From NCBI RefSeq assembly GCF_037176765.1, contig NC_090034.1, positions 20,679,375 to 20,743,374 on the forward strand: a stretch of DNA of 64,000 bases. The letters are read 5' to 3'. The notes under the pieces were generated by a model that ran no database searches, was not told where the DNA came from, and saw only the letters and a program-made list of their open reading frames with translations. This DNA comes from Anolis sagrei. Its lineage: Eukaryota; Chordata; Lepidosauria; Squamata; Anolidae. Position 1 is the first letter of the stretch, and each line of letters opens with the position of its first letter. Shown here one piece after another: positions 15,201 to 27,107 of this stretch. A program made the position numbers and the translations under genes.

Positions 15201-17665
15201 AATCCCGTTGCATTGAGCCATGGCAAGTGATGCTGCATGATGCTGCAAGACTTATTTTTCTGCGTTTTTTCAGCTGGATACAGCAGAGAAGTTCCAGAGC
15301 CTGGGCACCTTGGCACAGGGTTTGCCCAGCACAAGCTTTGACCGCATTTCAGCTGGATCGGCCATTGAGCTGGCCAAAGACGCCCACTTTGTGAGCATGC
15401 TCAGACGAGGCCCGGAGCACCTGGAGAAAGCCTTTGTGAGCAAGGTAAAATACCTGGGTTTAGGAGGAGCACCTAGGGCAAATCTCAAGACTGTGGTGAA
15501 ATTCCTTCCTCTACTATATTGCCGATAGCACCTGGGATTTGTTGGTGGTCTCCCCTCCAAATCCTGTCCAGAGCTGACCCTGCTTAGCATCCAAAAGCAG
15601 ATAAGATTTGGCACCTTACAGCAGGAGTCCTCAAACTTTTTAAGCAGAGATCCAGTTCAGGGACCCTCAGACTGTTGGGGTGGACTATAGTGCTGCTGCT
15701 GCTGTTGTTGTTGTTGTGTGCTTTCAAATAATTTCAAAGTCAGGGTGACCCAAAGGCAAACCTCTCACAGAGTGTTCTTATCAAGATTTCTTTCTCTAAG
15801 ACTAAAAGAGGGACTTGCCTACAGGCACTCAGTAGGTTCAGAGACAGAGTCCTAGGTTCAAACTATGTCACGCTTTATGAAGTCTTTCCCTCTCTGTTTC
15901 CTACCATCCTTCCTTCCTTCCTTCCTTTTCTTCCTTCCCTCTCTGTTTCCTTCCTTCCTTCCTTCCTTCCTTTCTTCTGTTCCTTCTCTCTCTCTCTCTC
16001 TCCTTCCTTCCTTCCTTCCTTCCTCCTTTTCTTCTCCTTCCTCTCTTTTCCTATCTCCTTTTCTTTCTCTCTTTTTTCTCTTCCATCTTTCCTTCCATCT
16101 GTCCTTCCTCCCTTTCATCTCTTCCTTCCATCTATGGTTGCTTCCTTCCCTTCCCTCTCTCCCTCCCTCCCTCCCTCCCTTCTTCCCTTCCCTTCCCCTC
16201 CCTCCCTCCCTTCCTTCCTTCTTCCCTATCCCCCTTTCTTCTCTTCCTTCCTTCTTTGTTTATTGCTTTCCTATCTTGCTTTGTTCTCTTCTTTCCCTCT
16301 GTTTCCTTTCTTTTTTCTTCCTTCCTTCCTTCCTTCCTCCCTCCCTCCCTCCCTCCCTCCCTCCCTCCCTCCCTCCCTCCCTTTCTTCTCTTCCTTCTTT
16401 TCTTCTCTTCCCTACCTGCCTTTCTTTCTTCCTTTTCTCCTTCCCTATGTTTTTCCTACCTCCTTTTCTTTCTTACTTTTTCTTTCTTTCTCCCTTCCCC
16501 CCATTCTGGGGATAAATAGAGAGAGGAAAATAAAGGAAAGGTGATTTAAGAAGCAAGAAGAAGTTGGAGAGGATCCCTTGCATTTTGGAGGGAGATAGAG
16601 AGAGGAAAGGAAAGGGTCGTGGTGGTAGCAACTCTTCCGGTGTGGGCTGTGGAAGTGACCTTGGTGGACCAGATCCAGCCTATGGGCTGTAGTGTGGGGA
16701 CCCATGCCTTTGAGGAACATTATTCGGGATCTCTGATTGGTCCCTTTATGGCTTCCTCGCAGATCTTATCCAACTCCTCCTCCTTCAATGACATCCTGAA
16801 CAACATCCCGAATGAGCTGGTGGACCAAGTCCCGATCTCGCTGCTGCTGTCTCAGGGGGAGAACCCAGACCTGCGTGAAATCAACAAAAAGCAGTGGTCT
16901 TCCCAGCAGGTAACAACTTCGCCTTCTCGGGTCCAGCTAAGGGTGCATCTCTACTGTAGACTTAAACACAGTTCCATCCCACTTCACTCAATTCAACACG
17001 ATGAGTTGTAATTTGACAAGACGCCAAGCCTTCTTTGGCAGAGAGGGCTCAAGACCTTGCAGAATTACAGCTCCTAAGACTCTATAGCCTTTAAGCCTTG
17101 TGATCAAAGTGGTACCAAACTGCATTCATTCTGCTGTATAGATGCACCCTAAGAGATATATTCCTGCCCCAAACAACCTAAACATAGCTTTAATTTTGTT
17201 CCTGCTCGACATCTTCAAAGTCTTTCCCCCCCTTCTCTTTAATTCCTAGGCAGCGATCCTTTTTGAAAATGTGCTTTCCAGGACGGACAATTACACCGAG
17301 TGAGTTTGACATTATTTGTATTATTTGTTGGTTTATTTTACACATTTTATATGATTTATTTGTTTTCTTTATTTTATTCATTGTATTCATTCCATTTCTT
17401 TATTCATTCATTTTATTTAATTCATTTTTATTTATTCTGTATGTATTTATTAATTCATTGCATTTATTTATTAGTGTTATTTTATTTAATTTCATTTTGT
17501 TTATTCGTTTATTCATTTATATCATTCCACAGATATATAAACCCTTTTTCCTAGTTCCAACAGACCTCACTACCTCTGAGGATGCTTGCCATAGATGCAG
17601 GCGAAACGTCAGGAGATAATGCCTCTAGAACATGGCCGTATAGCTCAAAAAAACCTACAACAACC

Positions 17666-17707
<42 letters not shown>

Positions 17708-20700
17708 CCACTCCTTTTGCAAGTATTGAGTTGGGCTAATGGCAATGCTGAATTAAGCCATGAGTCCATCCTCCTCCTAGATACAAAATATTAACCGGCT
17801 CTTTTTCCTAGGATTTCAGCTTTCATCCTCCAAGGCTTCCAATGCAACGCGGCTGGCAAATTGTCAGCCGAGCAATTTTCGTCACTGGTTCAAGAAGTGA
17901 AAATTAAAAACGCCAATCTGAGTAATGGACAGGTGAGACATTGTTTTCGGAAAGCCATATAGAGCAGGTGGTTGGGTCCTGTCCCTTTAAGACCCACGTG
18001 TTTTCAGGTTTTATTTATTTCGTGTCAAAAGCATTGCATTAATAAATTAGTATAAAACTGATAAAATAGAGTGAGCACAAGCGGCTAAATAATTTTAGAC
18101 TGAAACGGAGCAACAACGACCACATTGTCGGTATTTTAAACAGTTCTTCCTCTGTGCGTGAGGCAGGGCGTTGTGGGCAAGCATACAGATGCAGAGTTGT
18201 TTGTTCTGCTCCACAGTCGCACAAGGTGGAGATTTCTTTTAGACAATGCCATTTTGCCAGGTTGTCTTTTGATCTGCCAACTCCACTTTTGAGTCTGTTC
18301 AGGGACTACCAAGTTGCCCATTCTTGGTTTGCCTCTGGAGTCAGACCCTCATGGGGGTCCATCCAAATAGGATTTCCTGGTTTAGTTGCCCACAGGGATA
18401 CTCTTGTTATTGCTGCAGGGACAATAGCAATCTTTACTGTAGTTTTGGAGGTTTAATAAACAGAGGGTGGGTGGCTCTCTTTCAGGGCGAATCGGATTGT
18501 GTCCTCCTTCATCGCTGAAGGGAGTTGGACCAGATTCCCTCTGGGTGTCTCTTCCAGTGGGGAATTAGTATCTTTCAATGAGGGGCTTTGAACTAAGGCT
18601 GGATGACCATCTGTCAGGAGGAATTTGACTGTGTCTACCTTAATTGCTAAAGGTGTTTGACTAGATGCCCTTTGGGGGTCTCTTTCAATGGGGTCTTCTC
18701 TCCAAGTTATTGAACTATGGCTGGATTGTTCTTTGTTGGGAAGAAGCAGATTGTGTTCTCCTTCATGGCTGAAGAGGGTGGACTAGATTCCCTCTGGGGG
18801 TCTCTTCCAGTGGGAAATCATATCTTTCAATGAGGGGGTTTGAATTAAGGCTGGATGGCCATCTGTCAGGAGGAATTTGACTGTGTCTAACTTAATTGCT
18901 AGAGGGGTTGGACTAGATGCCTTTGGTGGGGGGTTCTTTCAATGGGGTCTCCTTCTCTCAAAGTTATTGAATTAAGGCTGGCTTACTCTCTGTTGAGAGG
19001 AAGCAGATTGTGTTCTCCCTCATGGCTGAAGGGGGTTGGATTAGATGCCCTCTAAGGGTCTCTTCCAGTAGGGAATTAGTATCTTTCAATGAGGGTTTTT
19101 GAACTAAGGCTGGATGGCCATCTGTCAGGAGGGCTTTGACTGTGCCTTCCTTAATTGCAAAAGAAATTGGGCTAGATGCCCTTTGGGGGTCTCTTTTAAT
19201 GGGGTCTCCTTCTCTGGAAGTTATTGAGTTAAGGCTGTATGGCTATCTGTCAGGAGGAATCGGATTGTGTCCTCCTTCATAGATGAAGAGGGTGGATTAG
19301 ATGCCCTTTGGGGGGTCTCTCTTTCTATGGAGGTTTTTGAACCGAGGCTGGATGGTCATCTGTTCAGAGAGATCAGATTGTGTCCTTCATAGCTGAGAAA
19401 GTTTGGAAAGATCTAAAATAATCTTTGATGGGAAGGAAAAACTCACCAAGTGGCCATATATAGTGGACAAAGCTATAGCCTTGTTCTCATATGCATTTGC
19501 TCTTCTCCCTGCAATAGCTCTCCTGCGTGGCCCGGCTTCTGGCGAAGAACAACCTGAATGCCAACTTCACCGATTACCCTCCAGATGTGCTGCTTTTCTT
19601 CCCGTGAGTTGCACTACGTTTTCCTTTTGGAAAGAACAACAAACAACAGATCAGGATGGAAGAAGGATCCAGCTCTTGTATACCTGAGATCTATTGTCCT
19701 CCCCACTTACATAAAGGTGCATCCGCACTGCGGAAATAATGCAGTTTGGCACCATTTTCAATGACTGCGGAATGCTCGAAGTTGTAGTTGGAGCCTTCCA
19801 TAGCATCGAACCCTTGCAGTACAAGTGGTGTCAAAACTGCATTAAATCCACAGTGCAGATGCACCTTTAGTACACTTTTAATTTAAGGATTGTCCTTAGT
19901 ATGAAATCTAGTAATGGAGAGACAAAAATAAGGATGCAAATGCAGTAGTTAACTGGCACTCATGGGGAATGTACTTTCTGGTTGCTTGAGGGGTACTATT
20001 ATATACTATATCATAAAATGCACTCTGTATTGACTAGATATTAATTTCGAAATACAGGCATTCAAAGCAAATGAAGACAAACTAAACTTAAAGTATTATT
20101 TCTTCACATTTTGGCCAATTAGTTGAGAGTATACTATGGATAGTTACCTAGCTTGATACCCAAGAGAGAGGAAAATACATCAGCTGGAAAAAAAGAGTCT
20201 TCTGCAGGAAACTCAGACCCAGTATCAGCATTATAGCTGTTAGCAATAATAATTCCCAGCTGATGTATTATCACTAATCCTTGCTGTTTATCTTTCAGCC
20301 TTGACCAAGTTGACAGCACAAACTGTGAAGGGTTTTACTCTTTGGCTTCCCAAGGAGACCTCAACCTTTTGGCCAATGGATCAGCTCAGAGGACCAGGCT
20401 CTTGGAGAGTGCCTTGAGATGCTTTGTAAGTCACATCTGTTGCTGCTTCCTTCTGCCATTGCTGTGCTCTCAATCAGAGCTTTCCAAACTGGGAAAGTCG
20501 GGACAGACTAGTGTGCCACCTGTAGTCCACAGGTGTGTCACCTGAAAAATGCTCCCTCTACAAGCAAAGGCAGAGCCAAGGAGAGGGAAGAAGGGACTCC
20601 CAGAGGGCATGTAGTCTGCCCTCTTCAATCAGGCAGGATAACATAGTCAACCCCCCCCCCCCCCATGGATAGTCACCCAGCCTCAGTTCAAAAGCCTCCA

Positions 20701-23700
20701 GAGAAGGAGACTCCACTGGAAGAGGTTCCCTCTATTCCACCTCCTTCAGCCAAGCAGGGAGACACAATCAAAGCCCTTCCAACAGATAGCCATCCAGCCA
20801 GGCATGTAGCCAGGGGGTGGGGGCTTGGGGGGCTTCAGCCCCCCCCCCCCCGAAATTCTCATGGTGGTTTGCGAAAAGGCCTTACTGGTGCATTATTTAA
20901 ACTGTTATGTTTATTCATATCATGAATATCTGATCACCATGCTCAATATATCCCATATGCATGGGGGTATTGGGGTAACAATACAAAAGGTTTGCTATGG
21001 TAGACCCTCTTTCACTCAAACTCAGCCCCTCCTGAAACAAACTCACCCCCCCCCCCCGAATTGAAATCCTGGCTACGGGCCTGCATCCAGCCTCAGTTCA
21101 AAAGCCTCCAGAGAAGGAGACTCCACTGGAAGAGTTCCCCAAAGGGCAACTAGTCCACCCCCTTCAACCAGGCAGGGAGACACAGTCAAAGCCCTCGCAA
21201 CAGATAGCCATCCAGCCTCAGTTCAAAAGCCTCCAGAGAAGGAGACTCCACTGGAAGAGGTTCCCTCTATTCCACCTCCTTCAGCCAGGCAGGGAGACAC
21301 AGTCAAAGCCCTCCCAACAGATGGCCATCCAGCCTCCCTTTCGAAACCTCCTGAGAGGTTTAATCCCTACAGAAGTGCAGCGTTGCTGTTGTTCAAATGT
21401 AGGTACTTATAACTTTTATATTTTGTTGATTGAGTTGCAGTCATTATCACTAAAATGGATCAGTTTCTAATTAAGGAAAGACAATCTGTTGACCATTATT
21501 TTTGTGATAATAATATACTTTATTTATATTCCGCTCTATCTCCCTGGGAGGACTCAGAGCAGATTACAGAAACATACATGGCAAACATTCAATGCCGTTA
21601 CACAATTAATAACAAAGATAGACAGTAAGAGGCAAAACTTCCCTCTTTTCCCTCCATTTCCGACATCTGGACGCTGTGCTCAACTTGGTCATGGGAGGGG
21701 GGGGGGTGCTGTTGTTCTGAATTCCACACTAGGAGGCTGTTGTCCTTGGATGCCATGTTTTTCAGGGGTGCCTTTTACCTCTCCACCGAAGTGGTACCTA
21801 TTTATCTACTCAGCAAGATAGGAAGTCTGGGAAGCTCTGCTCTAAACATTAAACTCATTGCCTCTTTTTCAAGGGAGTGGGAAGCACTACTTTAAGCAAA
21901 GCGCATCTCCAGCTCCTCGGGGCCTTTGTGTGCGACATGGATGCTTCTGTCATCAACGACTCTGACCCGGAGGTTTTGCAGAACCTGAAACTGTGCCCTG
22001 AACTCAGCGAAGCCCAAATCATGGCCCTCAATGCGCACCTGAGCAATGGAATGTCTCCGTACAAGTGAGTGATGGCTCCAAAAGAGCTAACGCAGGCATG
22101 GGCAAATTTGGCCCTTTAGGTGTTTTGGACTTCAACTCCCACAATTCCTAACAGCCAGCAGGCTGTTAGGAATTGTGGGAGTTGAAGTCCAAAACAGCTG
22201 GAGGGACAAACTTTGCCCATGCCTGAGCTAACCTCTCTTTTTAATGTTTTTTTTTTTGCAAAATGTCTCACTTTCCTGTGTGCAATGATGATGATGATGA
22301 TGATGATGATATTTCTTCTGCCTCTATAGGGCTCCTGAGTCCTGGAATGATGGCACCCTAGAAGACCTCGGGCCTCTGGCTTTCTACATAAACCGCTCCA
22401 TTTGGAATCGCATTAATGCAGTAAGTTGACCCATGTTCTGTATTGTGCCCATATATGCTGGGTTTGTATATGATTTCAATGCATATCGTCTTCCTCAGCA
22501 AGAGAGAGTCGCCTTCTTCAGGAGCGTCTCTGATGCGTTTGATGGGCAAAGCGCGGCCCAGAAGGAGAAAACCAGGCTCTTTTTGAGGACTGTTGGCCCC
22601 AATCCAGCAGCTGCAGCCAGGTCAAAACGGGCAACAGAAGGTAAGGGGAATATGGTTTATGATACAGGCATATCGGTTCAATGTAGTCAAGGGTCCTCAA
22701 ACTTTATAAGCAGGAGGCCAGTTCAGGGTCCCTCAGTCTATTGAGGGGGTGGGGGTGGACTATAGCGTTGTTGTTGTTGTTGTTGTTGTTGATGTCTTTC
22801 TCTGAGGCTGAGAGAGTGGGACTTCCCTAAAGGCACCCAGTGGGTTCCGAGCCACAGTCCAAGGCTCAAACCACTACACCATGCTTTCTGGATTCTGAAT
22901 TCCTTCCCTCTTTTCTGTTTCTTTCTTTTCTTCCTTCCCTCTGTTTTCTAGCTACCTTTCTTTCTTCTTTTTCTCCCTCCCTCATTCCCTCTCTTTTTAC
23001 TTTCTTCTTTCCTCTCTCCCTCCTTCCTTCTCTTCGACCTTTCTCCCTTTCTTTCTTCCTCCCTCCCTCCATTTCTTTCTTTTTCTCCCTTCCTCCATCC
23101 CTCCATCCCTCTTTTTAATTCCTTCCTTCCTCCCTTTCCTCTCTCCCTCTTTCCATTCTTTTCCTTCCTTCCATCCATCCTTCCTTCCTTCTTTCTTTCC
23201 TCTCTCTCTCCCTCTCACTCTCTTTTCCTTCTTTCCTTCCTTTCTCACTTCCTTCTTTCCTCTCTTTTTCCTTTCCTCTCTTCTTCCTTCCTTGCTTCCT
23301 TCCTTCCTTCCTCCGTCCCTTCCTTCCTCTCTCCCTTTTCCCCTCTTTTCTTCCTCCCTTTCTTTTTCTTCCTTCCTTCCTTCCTTCCTTCCTTCCTTCC
23401 TCTCTCCCTCTCTTTTTCCTTCCCTCCTTCCTTTCTCCCTTCCTTCTCTTTTTCCATCCTTCTTTCCTTCTTTCCTCTCCCACCTTCGCACTTTCTTTTT
23501 CTCCCTTCCTCTGTCTCTCCCTCTTTTTCCTTCCTTCCTTCCTTCCTTCCTTCCTTCCTCCTTTTTTCTTTGTGAGGCCAATGACCATAATGTTCTTGTA
23601 ATAGTGATGGCTGGAAAAGGTTCTTGAAGAGTCGGACAATGCATTGTTGTGTGATTTGCACTGGTGGTTTCTCATAAATGGCCCGTTGATGGGTGACTCC

Positions 23701-26700
23701 TTAACTCTGGTTTCTGCCCCCAGAATGCCAATCGGGTCCCATCACGGCCAGCACCTTGGAAGACCCACTCTTCATCATCCTCTATGATTCGGCTGGGCAG
23801 TTTGATGCCTGTCTTGACAATGAGGTCCTGAGAGGCAGCTTGGCCACTTTGCTGGAGCAGCCGCTGCCCAATGACTACTTGACCGTGACGAAAAGGAAGC
23901 TGGATGAGGTAATTGAGTGGACCCACAAAGCATCCTATTGAGCCCTGGGATTTGTAGTTTGGTGCGACCCTAGAGCTCCCTGGACAAGGGTTGCCTAAAC
24001 TTCAAATCACAGGATTCTACAGGAAGGAGCCAAGCTGGAATCAATGTGCTATGATTCCAAAAGAGGGGCTTGATAGAGAATCATAGAGTTGGAAGAGATC
24101 CCAAGGCCATCCAGTCCTACCCCTTCTTTGGTGCAAGTATACACCATCAAAGCACCCCAGACAGATGGCTATCCAACCTTTGTTTGAAAACTTCCAAAAA
24201 AGGGAGTTTCTAAGGTGTTTATCCATTTGATTCTGTTGTACATTTACTTATATTTCTTTGGACTACTTTCTTAGATCTACCCCAATGGTGTTCCAGAGGA
24301 TCAGCTGAGGCTGCTCGGCTTCCTTGCGCATCAGTATAATGCAGAGGAGATCAGAAGATGGAATGTGACGTCCAGCGACACTCTTGCGGCTCTCCTGAAC
24401 CCAGACAATGGGGCTTGGGACGCAGCGCCGGTAAAGGACTCCCTCTAGAATGATGTTCATTGCAAGGATGAGGTTGCGCAGTGTTCTTGCAATGCACATC
24501 ATTCTTACAGTGTGGTTCATTGCAGAAACTATGTTGCACGTTGCAAGAATGACATTTCTCATTGCAAGAACAATGTTGTTGCTCATTAAAAGAACAATGT
24601 TTCTCATTGCAAGAATGGTGTTGCTCTTTAAAAGAATAATGCTGCTCATTGGAAGAATATTGGTTGGTGCAAGAATGATGTTGCTTGTTGCAAGAACGTT
24701 GCTCATTGCAAGAATGTTACTTATTGCAAGAACAATGTTGCACTTTGCAAGAACACTGTTGTAATTGCAAGATCAATGTTGCTCTTTGCAAAAAATCTGG
24801 TGCAAAGAAGCTGATTGTTTGACCTAACATCAAAACGGTCCGGTGCTTTTCCACTCTTTTCCTTCTCAAGCTCTGAGGATTACCTGGGAAGGAATCCCTC
24901 TGGAGCACTGCAGCACACCAAAATACCTGGGAGTTTCCCTGCACCGTGCTCTGACTTACAAGAAGCACTGCTTGACTATCAGGCAAAAAGTGGGTGCTAG
25001 AAATAATATCATAGAAAAGCTGACTGGCACAAACTGGTGATCACAACCAGATACAGTGAAGACATCTGCCCTTGCACTTTTCTACTCTGCTGCTGAATAC
25101 ACATGCCCAGTGTTGGAATACATCTCACCAAATTAAAACAGTGGATGTGGCTCTTAATGAGACATGTTGCATTATCACAGGATGTCTACACCCAACACCA
25201 CTGGAGAAATTATACTGTTTAGCTAATATTGCACCACCTGACATCTGTCAGGAAGTAGCAGCCAGTAATAAAAGGACCAAGGCATTGACATCTCTGGCCT
25301 ATCCTCTGTTTGGATATCAGCCAGCATGCCAATGCCTTAAATTGAGAAATAACTTTCTAAGATCTACAGAGATTCACACAGGAACACCTCAGCAAGTGAG
25401 TGTCCAAAAGTGGCAGGCTAAAAACCCGGAACCTCAATCAGTGATTGATACCAGATGAGAAACTTCCTTCTGGCCATATAGAAGACTGGGTGACTTGGAA
25501 GGCGCTGAACAGACTCTTTTCCTTCTCAAGCTCTGCACCACAAGATGCAGAGCTAACCTTAAGAAATGGTGCTACAAAGTGGAGTCTACAACATATGAGT
25601 CTGGAGAAGAGCAAACCACAGACCATTTACTACAATGCGACCTGAGCCCTGCCACAATGACATCAGAGGCGCTCCAAGTGTCCAGCTTCTGATCAAAGGA
25701 AATCTAGTACAATGCCAAATTTTAACTTTGTTTGTGTTCTTCAATACATTATAACTGTACCCTCAATTTGCTTCTGACAGGATAAATAAATACTCTTTTC
25801 CTTGCAGCTCAGGGAACTGGTTGCAAGATACTTGGAGTCAGGAGGCACACTCACCAGTCCCATTCTTGACCTGTTGGGAGGTGTTTATCTCTGCTATTTG
25901 GGTGAAGATCAACTACAACAAATTAACCCTGAAGCCATTCGGTAAGGTGGATATTGCCCAACGTCATGTGATATTGTTGCTTTCCGGAGCATATGAACAT
26001 GACTCAGACAGAAAGTTTCAACTCTTGCATTTCATTTCTCTTAGGAATGCTGAGAAATTAGACATTTCCACCTGTTCCCAAAGCAAGAAGGACCTCCTAT
26101 ATGGAAAAGCTTCAACTGCATTTGCTCCTGAAAATGGAACCAGTCCTTACTATTCCTTAATCCAGCCATATTTAGGTGAGCCATTTAAAAATATGATTTC
26201 TCCCTTCTATCAAAGGTAATAACAGTAACTATTGCATTAACATCATTAAACATATTGTTGATCTCTGAGAATATAGATCAATAATGTGAGCAATGGCAAA
26301 GTCATCGAGCTCCAATGAATCCCTATGAGGAGTGGCTTTAGGGAGAAAAGAAGGCTGAAAGAAGGAAAAACAAGAGCCATGTTTACATATCTTTTCTAGT
26401 CATTTAAATCCATTGGTTTGCATCCTGGGTTTCAAAGCTATGTTTAGATGATATTTATCACCTTCATAGTTTTTGTCATCTCTCTTTTTCCCTTTTTTAA
26501 GGAGGAGCATCTGCCGAAGACCTGAAAAACTTGGCCAGGTCTCAGGTTGATATGGATATCACTACGTTTCTCAATTTAAATCCAGAAGAGATTCAGGTTT
26601 GTTTCTTTGGTTGGTTCATGACATAAAAATAGTCCATCTAAAACCTGTAAATACGTGGACAATATCACCTGGGGTAATTAATTTGGGTTTTAATGATAAT

Positions 26701-27068
26701 TTGGAAGAAAATAGCAGAGGTTCTAAGCTTTATCCTCCAAATTCCTTAGATACTTCTAGTCCGGTTTGGATTAAAACCTGAAATGGATTCAACATCCCAC
26801 TGACATGGAAGCAACATGTTTTTTGTGTGTATCCACTGTAGTTCCCAACTATTTCCATAGTCATTTCCATATTTTGGGAAAGATAGCAAAAATATGGGTT
26901 GCTGACAAGGAATTGTCAATAGATTACATCCAGAGAGGAAGCGATAGGAGTGAAATACAGAATGTTATGAAGTAAACATAACTATAATGCAAATAAGCAT
27001 TACAAAACGGACATAATGTTTTACTGCTTATTTGACAGAAATTGGAAGTGGTTGAAAATAATAACAGT

Positions 27069-27107
<39 letters not shown>

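Noticed and set aside
15865-16519. Long plus-strand open frames rich in Ser, Pro, Leu and Phe
   Set aside because: They translate a CCTT/CCCT polypyrimidine tract in three frames at once; no start context, splice fit or conservation.
22997-23675. Overlapping minus-strand frames rich in Lys, Glu, Gly and Arg
   Set aside because: Low-complexity readings of the purine strand of a simple repeat, open in several registers.
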